From the NCBI RefSeq assembly GCF_001312865.1, contig NZ_BBER01000001.1:186001-250000 (forward strand): a stretch of DNA of 64,000 nt. Direction: 5' to 3'. A model generated the notes under the pieces. It searched no databases and was not told the DNA's origin. It saw only the letters and a list, made by a program, of their open reading frames with translations. Positions within the stretch are counted from its first letter, which is position 1; the number at the start of each line of letters is the position of its first letter. This document shows, piece after piece, positions 52,038-61,386 of this stretch. A program made the position numbers and the translations under genes. Origin of the DNA: Lacticaseibacillus thailandensis DSM 22698 = JCM 13996 (GTDB lineage Bacteria > Bacillota > Bacilli > Lactobacillales > Lactobacillaceae).

Positions 52038-53056
52038 ATGCAACTTGCACAGATGTTAATTCCTGCGGTGTCGGCTTTCGCCATCACCGTGATCCTCCTG
52101 CCGCTATTCATTGGCTTTATGCGGATGAAACACGAAGGACAGACCATTCGCGATGAGGGGCCAAAGTGGCACGCCAAGAAGAATGGTACGCCCACGATGG
52201 GTGGGGTAGTCTTCATTCTGGCCATCGTGGTTTCAGCCATATGGGTAGGTGCCTGGACGCGCCAATTGACCCTCAGCGTGTGGGTGGCGCTATTCATCCT
52301 GGTACTGTACGGCGTGCTCGGGTTCGTGGATGACTTCGTGAAGGTCGTCAACCACCGTAACTTAGGGTTGCGCGCATGGCAGAAACTTTTGGGCCAACTG
52401 ATCGGTGCCGCCGTGTTTCTCATTGTCTTTTTGCACGCTGGTTTCACACCCGTGATTACGGTGCCGTTTGTAGGTCCCGTCAACAGTGTGTTGCTATACA
52501 CCTGTTTGCGGCGTTCTGGATGGTCGGCTTTAGCAACGCCGTCAACCTGACGGATGGTCTGGACGGTCTGGTGGCCGGCCAGGGGACGGTGGCCTTTGGT
52601 ACCTACGCCATTATTGCGGCGCATGACCACCGCGTCGACGTGTTGATTATCTGTTTGGTCACGGTGGGGGCGCTGTTGGGCTTCCTGCTGTACAACCACA
52701 AACCCGCGAAGATCTTCATGGGTGACGTGGGAAGTCTGGCGCTTGGTGGCATGCTGGCCGTGGTGGCGCTGATGTTACACCGCGAATGGTCGTTGCTGCT
52801 GATCGGGATCATCTTTGTTTGTGAAACCGTCAGCGTCATCTTACAGGTGCTGTCCTTTAAGTTAACGGGTAAGCGTATCTTCAAGATGTCGCCGATCCAC
52901 CACCATTTTGAAATGAGTGGGTGGAGCGAATGGCGCATTGACATTACGTTTTGGATTGTCGGCATCATTGCCAGCTGCCTGTACCTAGGTTGGCATTATA
53001 ATTTTCAATTAAGCCACACAAAATCATACTCCGCCGCAGTGACGGGGTCTACATAA
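52038..53056 (+). CDS. mraY: Phospho-N-acetylmuramoyl-pentapeptide transferase MraY (one frameshift)
   Basis: MraY moves phospho-MurNAc-pentapeptide to undecaprenyl phosphate, making lipid I. Around ten membrane helices are visible with the family motifs [43 protein letters not shown] and PIHHHFE. One base is missing near 52500, between NSVLLY and [11 protein letters not shown]. Restored length is about 339 residues, slightly long because of a C-terminal tail after the last helix. Next in the cluster is murD. Confidence 0.95.
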
Positions 53057-53077
53057 TAGAAGGAAGTTAAGGGCACA

Positions 53078-54436
53078 ATGAAGCAAATTACGGACTATCA
53101 AAATAAGAAGGTCATCGTTCTTGGTTTGGGTAAAAGTGGGGTCAACGCCGCCCGGTTATTAAACAAATTGGGCGCGTTGGTCACGGTCAATGACGCGCAG
53201 GACTTTGACAATAATCCTGACGCCCAGGAGTTACTAGCAGAGGGTGTGCGGGTTATCACCGGTGGGCACCCAGTATCGCTACTGGATGAAGACTTTAGTT
53301 TGATGGTCAAGAACCCTGGCATTCCGTACAGCAACGTAATGGTCAAGCGGGCTCAAGAGTTAAAACTGCCCATCATTACGGAACCAGAATTGGCCTACCA
53401 GGTCTCTGAAGGTGAATGGGTCGGTATTACCGGGACCAACGGGAAAACGACGACCACCACGTTGATCGGGTTAATGCTCAACGAGGGTGGGGTCGAAGCC
53501 CATGTGGGCGGTAACATTGGGATCCCCCTGTCGCAGGTTGCCCAGGAGGCTGGGCCCGGGAGTAAGATCGTGGCCGAATTGTCTAGTTTCCAGTTGCTGG
53601 GCATTGACCACTTGCGCCCACATGTTGCGGTGTTAAACAACATTTATGAAGCCCACCTGGATTACCATGGTAGTCGGGCCAACTACATCGCCGCCAAAAT
53701 GCGCATTACGATGAATCAGACCCCGGATGACTACTTTGTCGTGAACTGGGATAAGCAAGAATGGCGTGATCTTGCGCAAAATGTCCGTGCACAGGTCGTT
53801 CCCTTCTCCCGGACGGGTGTGGCCGGTGCCCGGGCCGTGGTCGATGGGGATGGTTGGCTGTGCTTTGACGGTGAACGCGTCGTCAAGGCGGACACCATCA
53901 AGATTCCTGGCGCCCACAATGTGGAGAACGCCCTGGCCGCCATGAGTGTAGCCAAACTGTACGGCGTTGATAACCAGGCGATTGCCCACGTTCTGGCGAC
54001 GTTTGGTGGGGTCAAGCACCGGATCCAGTTCGTAAAGGAATTGCACGGACGCCGAATTTACAACGACAGCAAGGCTACTAACGTTGAGGCGGCCAGTGTG
54101 GCAATCGTGGCTTTCAAGGCACCGGAAGTGCTAATTGCTGGCGGCCTGGACCGGCACCTGTCAATGGATGCATTAATTCCGTTGTTACAAAAGCACGTGC
54201 ACGCTTTGGTGACCTATGGGGAAACGGCGCCTTTGATGGTGGCAGTAGCCCAAAAGGCGGGTGTGCCGGACATTAAGCGGGTGGACAACCTGGACGAGGC
54301 CGTTCCGGCTGCGTACGCGTTGAGCAACCCTGGTGACGTGCTCTTGCTGTCACCAGCAGCAGCCAGTTGGGATCAATTCCACACCTTTGAGGAACGCGGC
54401 GACCGCTTTATCGCCGACGTTGATCAGTTAGGCTAA
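53078..54436 (+). CDS. murD: UDP-N-acetylmuramoyl-L-alanine:D-glutamate ligase MurD
   Basis: MurD adds D-Glu to the wall precursor in the cytosol. The intact 452-residue protein has the N-terminal nucleotide fold (VIVLGLGKSGVNAARLL), the ATP P-loop GITGTNGKTTTT, NIYEAHLDYHG and the C-terminal LLSPAAASWDQF. The ATG follows AGGAAG. Spacing to neighbours is short. Confidence 0.97.
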   Translation: MKQITDYQNKKVIVLGLGKSGVNAARLLNKLGALVTVNDAQDFDNNPDAQELLAEGVRVITGGHPVSLLDEDFSLMVKNPGIPYSNVMVKRAQELKLPIITEPELAYQVSEGEWVGITGTNGKTTTTTLIGLMLNEGGVEAHVGGNIGIPLSQVAQEAGPGSKIVAELSSFQLLGIDHLRPHVAVLNNIYEAHLDYHGSRANYIAAKMRITMNQTPDDYFVVNWDKQEWRDLAQNVRAQVVPFSRTGVAGARAVVDGDGWLCFDGERVVKADTIKIPGAHNVENALAAMSVAKLYGVDNQAIAHVLATFGGVKHRIQFVKELHGRRIYNDSKATNVEAASVAIVAFKAPEVLIAGGLDRHLSMDALIPLLQKHVHALVTYGETAPLMVAVAQKAGVPDIKRVDNLDEAVPAAYALSNPGDVLLLSPAAASWDQFHTFEERGDRFIADVDQLG

Positions 54437-54469
54437 GCACGTACGCGTAATCATTAAGGAGACAAACTT

Positions 54470-55566
54470 ATGCGGATCATTGTTTCAGGAGGAGGCACGG
54501 GTGGTCACATCTACCCGGCGCTAGCCTTGATCGACCGGTTAAAGGAACGCGACTTACTTGACGACGTACTCTACGTTGCACGCACCGCGGGCTGGAGAAT
54601 CGGATCGTGCCAGATCACGGAATCGCCTTTGAAACCATTGAAATTGAGGGCTTTCGGCGCAAGCTCAATTGGGCCGGCTTAAAGTACAATGCGCACACGA
54701 TTCAGTTGTTCCTCAAGAGTGTGGGCGCGGCCAAAAAGATTTTGCGGCGGTTTAAGCCCGACGTGGTTGTTGGTACTGGCGGTTACGTGTCCGCCGCGAC
54801 GCTTTACGCGGCGGCGCGCCTGCACATCCCAACCGTTATTCATGAATCCAATTCCGTGGCCGGGGTAACCAATAAGTTCTTGGGTCACTTTGTCGACAAG
54901 ATTGCCATTAGTTTTCCCGAAGTGGCACGTGATTTTCCACGGGCCAAGGTGGTGATCACCGGGAATCCCCGTGCACAGCAGGTAGCGGGACTGTCTCCCA
55001 ACGACCGGTTGACCGACTTTGGGTTGGACCCGAAGAAACGGACCGTGCTCATTTTTGGTGGTTCGCGGGGGGCACCGATGTTAAACAAAGCCGTGCTGGC
55101 GGCGTTGCCGATCTTTGCCCGGAGTGACTACCAAGTACTGTTTGCTACCGGGCGTACGCACTTCAAACGGGTGCGTGAAGACGCAGGGGACGTGGCCCGC
55201 AATATCAGCATCGTGCCGTACATCGACCGTATGGAACGGGTGTTGCCTGACGTGCAGCTCTTGGTTAGTCGCAGTGGTGCGACGACCTTAGCCGAAACCA
55301 CGGCGCTGGGATTGCCATCGATTTTAATTCCTAGTCCCAACGTGACGCACAACCACCAGTTTCACAACGCGCAAGCATTGGCGGATGCGGGTGCGGCGGT
55401 CGTAATCACGGAGCCAGAGTTGGCGCAGGAGTTCACGCACACCATTGACGAGTTAATGGGTGATACTGCGCGGCTTGCCGCCATGGCTAAGGCCGCTCGT
55501 GGTCAGGGTGTGCCGGACGCCACGGACCGGTTGATCAAAGTCATGCAAGACGTAATGAGGGGGTAG
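54470..55566 (+). CDS. murG: UDP-GlcNAc:lipid I transferase MurG (one frameshift)
   Basis: MurG makes lipid II at the inner membrane face. Motifs: [41 protein letters not shown], and the C-terminal [19 protein letters not shown]. One base is missing near 54590; adding it turns the local reading into GLENRIVPD, the conserved sequence. Restored length is about 365 residues. The gene is preceded by AAGGAGA and followed by ftsQ after seven bases. Confidence 0.95.
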
Positions 55567-55573
55567 GTGCGCG

Positions 55574-56374
55574 ATGGCGCGTAACGACGATTCTCACGTA
55601 CCCGGGACGGGTAATTATAAAAATCCAACACCGCATCCGGGCCCACGTGGCGTCGCCGCCCCGTTACCGCATCTGGAAGGGGTGCGTCGCCACGCTTACG
55701 GCGGAACCTGGCGATTTTGTTACCACCACTGATCTTACTGACCCTGGTGACAGGTTACTTGGCGTTGCCGTTTTCCAAAGTAGCAAAGGTGCGGGTTCGT
55801 GGTAATCACGCGGTGGCCGCAGTTGTCGTGCAACGGGCTAGTGGGTTGACCGCTAGTAGCCTGATGCCTGCAGTCTGGTTGAACGGGCAACGCGTGAGTC
55901 ACCTGGTGACTCGGCACGTGACCCGGGTGGCCACAGCCAAGACCCGGGTGACCGGAGCGCGTACGGTGACAATCACCGTGACTGAGCACGCGACGGTCGG
56001 GTACGTGCAACGGGGTAACCGCTACCACGCACTGCTGGATGACGGTACGATTTTGGCTCAGGGCCTGTCAGCGCCCAAGAACGGGACCCTGATTTTTAAG
56101 GGGTTTGGTTCCGGCCTGCAACGGGTCGTTCGGGTGGTGGCCAAGTTTCCAGCCAACATTCGACGGGATATTTCCGAAATTCAGTCAACCCGTGGTGGGG
56201 GGAACCCGTACCAAATCACCATGACCATGAACGACGGCAATACCATCGTGGCTGATAGTCGCACGGTGGGTAAAAAAAATAAAGTATTATCCCACCATTA
56301 TTAAGCAGGTTAATAAAACGGGGACGGTCGATTTAGAGGTTGGTGCATTCTTCACTCCTAAGGCCACCAAATAG
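55574..56374 (+). CDS. ftsQ: Cell division protein FtsQ/DivIB (two frameshifts)
   Basis: DivIB is a bitopic protein of the divisome. The cytosolic start (MARNDDSHVPG) joins a basic Arg-rich stretch, a membrane helix (LLPPLILLTLVTGYLALPF), and the POTRA domain (FSKVAKVRVRGN onward). One base seems missing near 55616 in an A run, and an A8 run near 56272 has one A too many; without it the protein ends GAFFTPKATK at 56374. Restored length is about 266 residues. Position after murG is standard. The exact first break is less certain than the second. Confidence 0.85.
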
Positions 56375-56426
56375 CGTTTAAATGCGTCAATATGGGCTTT
56401 AACTGGTGCGCATGGGGGAAACAGTG

Positions 56427-56435
56427 TGGTACACT
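56427..56435 (+). promoter_or_regulatory. Candidate extended -10 promoter for ftsA-ftsZ
   Basis: TGGTACACT is a TGn-extended -10 in the 131-base gap before ftsA, about 70 bases upstream of its start. Independent ftsAZ promoters are common. Confidence 0.4.
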
Positions 56436-56505
56436 CAAAGAAGTAATAACAACTATTAAATTGACGATTACGAATAACGAAAAATCTAAAGGAGGGTCCA
56501 GATTA

Positions 56506-57851
56506 ATGGCTAATCAAGACATTTATGTCGGCCTGGATATCGGGACCACCTCAATTAAGGTCATTGCTGCCGAAGTTAATTCTGGACAGATGAGTGTGAT
56601 TGGCATGGGGAATCAACACTCGAGCGGCTTGTCCCGTGGGGTGATTGTGGATATTGACCAGGCGGCCACGGCCATTAAAGCTGCCGTGCAGCAGGCCGCA
56701 GATAAGGCCAGCATCACCATTAACCAGGTGGTTGTGGGGGTACCGGCTAGCCTGTTACAGATTGAGCGGGTCACCGGGATGATTGCGGTTGGTGAAACCA
56801 GCAAGGAAATTAACGATGCGGATGTGCGCAACGTGGCCGCTACGGCCATGATGCGTAATCTGCCGCCAGAGCGTGAGGTCATTGCGGTTATTCCTAGTCA
56901 GTTCACCGTTGATGGCTTTGATGGTATCCAGGATCCCCGTGGCATGATTGGCGTCCGGGTCGAAATGCAGGGCCTGTTGCTGACCGTACCGAAGACCGTG
57001 GTGCACAATATCAAGCGGGCGGTTGCTAAAGCGGGGTTGGCTATTCAACAACTCGTGGTCAACCCGTTGGCGTTGGGCGAGTACATACTTTCTGATGGTG
57101 AGCAGGATTTTGGGACCGTGATCGTCGACCTCGGTGGGGGACAAACTACTGCCGCCGTAATTCACGACCACAAGCTAAAGTTCACGTACGCTGACCGTGA
57201 GGGTGGCGAAAACATCACGAAGGATATTTCCATCGTGCTTAACACTGATTACACGTCAGCCGAGAAGCTGAAGCGTGACTTTGGTAATGCGGATTCCCTC
57301 AGCACGAGTGAGGATGAGACTTTCCCCGTTACGGTAGTGGGCAAACCGAACCCGGCCATGATTTCCGAGAAGTACTTATCAGAAATCATTGAAGCGCGGG
57401 TCACGCAAATCTTTAACCGGGTCCATGAGGCGTTGGAAGATGCGCACGCCTTGGACTTGCCAGGGGGAATTGTTATCACCGGTGGGACCGCGGCGCTGCC
57501 GGGCATCACGCGTTGGCCAAGGATGTGTTCCAGTGTGAAGTTAAGTTGTACATGCCGTCAGAAGTGGGGTTACGGCACCCGTCCTTTAGTCAGGCGTTAG
57601 CCCTGATCAAGGCGGCGGCTGCCATGACAGACATCGACAAATTGGCTAACAGCGCGGTTAGCCAAGCCGATGCCTCTGCCGGTCAGGCGCAGCAAAGTCC
57701 CACTGAGCAGCCCCGGTTAGTGCGTCAACCGGCTGCGGGGCAAACGCAGCAGGAACAAACGTCACCGGATGTAGCTGACCAGCAAGAGGAGCAACCAAAG
57801 AAGAAGACGGGTAAAAAGATTCGTCACTTCTTTAGCTCGTTCTTTGAATAA
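56506..57851 (+). CDS. ftsA: Cell division protein FtsA (one frameshift)
   Basis: FtsA is the actin-like anchor that ties FtsZ to the membrane. ATG 56506 follows AAAGGAGGG. Motifs: YVGLDIGTTSIKV, the 1C subdomain, VIVDLGGGQTTAAV and ITGGTAALPGI. One base is lost near 57511 (expected GITALAKDVFQ). The frame then runs through a Gln/Pro-rich linker to a basic amphipathic end (KKIRHFFSSFFE), the membrane-targeting helix. Restored length is 448 residues. Confidence 0.95.
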
Positions 57852-57884
57852 TCGTAAATATCACCCCTAGTAGGAGGAACGAAG

Positions 57885-59128
57885 ATGGAATTCGCAGCAG
57901 ATGAACAAATGAGTGCGAACGGCGCCGTGATCAAGGTCATTGGTGTCGGTGGGGCCGGTGGTAACGCCGTGAACCGCATGATTAGTGAGGATGTTAAGGG
58001 TGTGCAGTTTATCGCTGCCAACACCGATTTGCAGGCCTTAGGCGCGTCAAACGCTGATACTAAGATTCAATTAGGACCAAAACTGACCCGTGGTTTGGGT
58101 GCCGGTGCGGCGCCAGAGATCGGGCAGAAGGCCGCTGAGGAAAGTGAAGAGGCCATTGCCGAAGCGCTGCAGGGTGCCGACATGATTTTTATCACCTGTG
58201 GTATGGGTGGTGGTTCCGGTACCGGTGCTGCTCCCGTTGTGGCTAAAATTGCGCAGGAACAAGGGGCATTGACGGTTGGTGTGGTCACTAAACCGTTCAC
58301 CTTTGAGGGACCCAAGCGTGCCAACAACGCTAAGGATGGCATTAAGGAGCTGAAGCAGCACGTGGACACGTTGGTTATTATTGCCAATGACCGCCTGCTG
58401 GAAATCGTTGACAAGAAGACGCCGATGCTGGAAGCCTTCCAAACGGCTGATAACGTGCTGCGTCAGGGCGTGCAGGGTATTTCTGACCTGATTACGAGTC
58501 CTGGTTACGTTAACTTGGACTTTGCCGACGTGAAGACCGTGATGGCTAAGCAGGGTAGCGCCTTAATGGGTGTTGGCTCTGCGACCGGCGAGAACCGGAC
58601 CGAGGAGCCACCAAGAAGGCCATTTCCTCACCACTACTGGAAGTCGGTATCGATGGTGCCAAGCAGGTGCTACTGAACATCACTGGTGGCCCGGACTTGT
58701 CTCTGTTTGAAGCCCAAGCCGCTTCTGAAATTGTGACCCAGGCCGCGACCAGCGACGTTAACATCATCTTTGGGACTTCCATTAACGAAGACCTGGGCGA
58801 CGAAGTGGTCGTCACGGTGATTGCCACGGGTCTGGATGATTTGGACAACGGCAGCACGCCGCGGCGCGGTTCGGTTCGCCAGAGTATCAACCAGGCGGCC
58901 AAGAACGACCAGGCGGGCGACGCCAACCAGAGTAAGACCGACGATCCGTTTGGTGACTGGGACCTGCGGCGGGAGCCACGGAGTGCAGCCGCCGATGACC
59001 AGCAGGCCAGCTTTGATAACGTACAGAAGAAGGAGTTCGACGTGTTCGAATCCCAACCACACGTGCAGGACAGTGACGATAGTGATGACCAACCACCGTT
59101 CTTTAAGCGGCGGCGGATGGATAACTAG
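57885..59128 (+). CDS. ftsZ: Cell division GTPase FtsZ (one frameshift)
   Basis: FtsZ polymerises into the division ring. The tubulin signature [12 protein letters not shown] is clear, together with [14 protein letters not shown], the T7-loop region and [14 protein letters not shown]. One base is lost near 58606 (GAGGAGCCACC; expected [14 protein letters not shown]). Restored length is 414 residues, ending in an acidic variable linker and the short tail PPFFKRRR, which binds FtsA/SepF in this family. ATG 57885 follows GGAGGA. Confidence 0.96.
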
Positions 59129-59158
59129 TAAGCCACATAAGTGAGGGGTTGACTGATT

Positions 59159-59650
59159 ATGGCAATGGATAAACTTGGGAGTATGTTTGGCAAGTTTTTC
59201 GAGATGGACGACGATGCTGATGAGCAAGATTACGCCGATGACGAAATGATGCAGAGTGCGGTGGGGAATAACGCACGCCCGGATGCACCACAGGCCCGTC
59301 AGGCTACGCCAGCGGCAAATCATCCCAACACGGCGCGCACGAATAACGTGCTGCCAATCAGTGGCGCGCAAAAGGGCAACTCCAAAATTGAGTTGTACGA
59401 ACCCCGCGTTTATTCTGACGCAAAGGAAGTTGGGCGCAACCTGCTTGGTGACTCGGCCGTATTGGTCAACTTTTCACGGATGGAGCCGGCGGATGCAAAG
59501 CGAATCGTAGATTTTCTCACGGGCCTCGTTTTTGCCATTAACGGTGAGATTAAGCGGGTTGGCAACATGATTTTCTTGGTGACGCCGGCCAACTTTGAAG
59601 TGAGTGGCAACCTCGCCGAGAAGATTCATGACGATTTGGACCTGGAATAG
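59159..59650 (+). CDS. sepF: Cell division protein SepF
   Basis: SepF bundles FtsZ and anchors it to the membrane. The 163-residue protein has an N-terminal amphipathic helix (MDKLGSMFGKFFEM), an acidic linker, and the SepF core with EPRVYSDAKEVG, AVLVNFSRMEPADAKRIVDF and FLVTPANFEVSG. It is intact and follows ftsZ after 30 bases. The yggT/ylmG gene usually found after sepF is absent. Confidence 0.95.
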   Translation: MAMDKLGSMFGKFFEMDDDADEQDYADDEMMQSAVGNNARPDAPQARQATPAANHPNTARTNNVLPISGAQKGNSKIELYEPRVYSDAKEVGRNLLGDSAVLVNFSRMEPADAKRIVDFLTGLVFAINGEIKRVGNMIFLVTPANFEVSGNLAEKIHDDLDLE

Positions 59651-59666
59651 ACATAGGTGAACACTG

Positions 59667-60461
59667 ATGACGACTGGTATTTATCAACACTTTCGTCCGG
59701 AAGAGCGCATCCTGGTTGACCAGCTCCGTGATGCTATCGCGACGGCGCAAGTTGAGTACCGGCCTGTTGTGACCCCCTTTGCGAATCCGCGTACGCGTGC
59801 CATTGCGCGTATGTTATTGGGTGACGACGATAGTATGGGGATGTGGTCAGATGGTGCGTTCGATGACGCTGAATGGCAGCGCATCGTTTTTGCGCCGGAC
59901 TATTTCACCCCCCAACCGGAAGACTTTCAGGTACAACTGCTGGACATCAAGTACCCGACCAAGTTTGCGGAGTTGCACCACAGCACGATTCTGGGCACTT
60001 TAGTGCACCAAGGAATTGAGCGCGACGTGTTCGGCGACATTGAAACCGATGGCACGCGTTGGCAGTTTGCGGTTGACGCCAGTATGACCAACTTTTTCGT
60101 AGATAATATCGACCATATTGGGCGGGTCGCGGTGCGGCTGTTTCCGGTAACCCGGGATGAGCGGGTCCACGGCTTGAGCGATTGGGAGGAAGAGGTGGCC
60201 CTGCTACCCGGGTTGCGGCTCGACGCGTTGGTCAGCCACGTCTACCATGTGTCGCGGCAACGCGCCAAGGAGTTGGTTGAGCATGGCGAGGTGACGTTAA
60301 ACTGGCAAGCAACGTCGCGTCCGGACGCGGAAATTGCGCCCAACGATATGGTGTCTGTGCGTGGCTTTGGCCGAATCGCGGTTGATGCTGTTACCGGGCA
60401 GACCGCCAAGGGTAAACTGCGCTTGGTCACTCGAGTGATTCGTAAACAGCGGGGGCACTAA
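59667..60461 (+). CDS. S4-domain RNA-binding protein YlmH
   Basis: This 264-residue protein belongs to the YlmH family of the Firmicute division cluster. It has the N-terminal YlmH fold (IYQHFRPEE; LDIKYPTKFAELHHSTILGTL) and a C-terminal S4 RNA-binding domain (LRLDALVSHVYHVSRQRAKELVEHGEVTLNW). YlmH-type proteins bind ribosomal or other RNA, with a proposed role in rescue of stalled ribosomes. The gene starts 16 bases after sepF and precedes divIVA. Confidence 0.93.
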   Translation: MTTGIYQHFRPEERILVDQLRDAIATAQVEYRPVVTPFANPRTRAIARMLLGDDDSMGMWSDGAFDDAEWQRIVFAPDYFTPQPEDFQVQLLDIKYPTKFAELHHSTILGTLVHQGIERDVFGDIETDGTRWQFAVDASMTNFFVDNIDHIGRVAVRLFPVTRDERVHGLSDWEEEVALLPGLRLDALVSHVYHVSRQRAKELVEHGEVTLNWQATSRPDAEIAPNDMVSVRGFGRIAVDAVTGQTAKGKLRLVTRVIRKQRGH

Positions 60462-60495
60462 TACGGGTGCCCGCTGATAAGTAGGAGGAATGAGT

Positions 60496-61123
60496 ATGTT
60501 AAGCCCAGTTGATATTCATGATAAACAGTTTAACGTTAAAATGCGTGGGTACGATCAGGACGAGGTCAACGATTTTTTTGGATCAGATCATCCAGGATTT
60601 TAGCGACCTCATCAAGCGGAACGAATCGCTCAGTGCAGACTTGAAACAAGCCCAAGCGGAGATCGACGAGTTCCAGGGCATGAAGGAAGCACTGAACAAG
60701 TCGTTGATCTTGGCCCAGGATGCCGCGGATAACGTCAAGCAGAACGCACAGTCTGATGCCGATGCCATTATTGCGCGGGCACAGAAGAATGCTGACCAGT
60801 TGGCCAACGACGCCAAGGCGCACCACGACCAGGTCGTGGGACGAGCTGCCGATGATGCCCGGCGTTACCAGATCGAGGCTGATGATGCCAAGCGTAACGT
60901 TCAGGAATTCCGCCAGCACATGAAGATGTTGTTGGAAGCCGAGCTGGAGGCCATTAGTGGTGCTGAATGGAACCGGACGATTGGAGCCAAGATCGACCAG
61001 CCCGTTCCGAGCCACACGGAAGGACCCCTTGACAACGAGGGTAAGGCTTCGGTAGAATCATCGTCGAGCGCGTCGGATGATGGTGTGACCGAAATCGTCT
61101 TTCCCGATGAACCAATTAAGTAA
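60496..61123 (+). CDS. divIVA: Cell-division initiation protein DivIVA (one frameshift)
   Basis: DivIVA marks curved membrane at poles and septa and helps position MinCD. ATG 60496 follows AGGAGGA. The membrane-binding domain reads LSPVDIHDKQFNVKMRGYDQ and DEVNDFLDQI, the latter restored by removing one T from the T7 run at about 60572-60578. Long coiled coils follow (DLKQAQAEIDEF, then the Ala/Asp/Gln-rich region) and a Ser/acidic tail. Restored length is 208 residues. Confidence 0.94.
61029..61058 (+). promoter_or_regulatory. Candidate promoter of ileS inside divIVA
   Basis: TTGACA (61029-61034) and TAGAAT (61053-61058) are 18 bases apart in the last 100 bases of divIVA, placing the transcript start upstream of the T-box leader. 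Confidence 0.5.
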
Positions 61124-61129
61124 GTTTAA

Positions 61130-61366
61130 CCATTGACGGACACACGTCGGTGGGATGGTGCCCTGCAGCGACCCGGTATGCTGGTGTGAGACTGGGAGTC
61201 GTGCCACCCACAGATATCACGTCCTGAGGTCCTGCCGAGCCAACGGTAGGCGGGGAGTTGCACGATATCGCAACGGTGAGGGTGGTCACTTGGTTTGTAC
61301 CGGGTGGCGACCGAACTTAGGTGGTACCACGAATATCTCGTCCTAACAGGGACGAGATTTTTTTTA
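61130..61366 (+). promoter_or_regulatory. T-box riboswitch controlling ileS
   Basis: The leader has a lower stem GGAC/GTCC and GTGGG/CCCAC around a loop reading AGATATCAC, so the specifier is ATC (61216-61218), isoleucine. The T-box TTAGGTGGTACCACG (61317-61331) precedes a terminator with ATCTCGTCC/GGACGAGAT arms and T8 (to 61366). Uncharged tRNA-Ile would allow read-through into ileS. Confidence 0.9.
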
Positions 61367-61386
61367 TGTAATTAAGGGGGCAGAAC

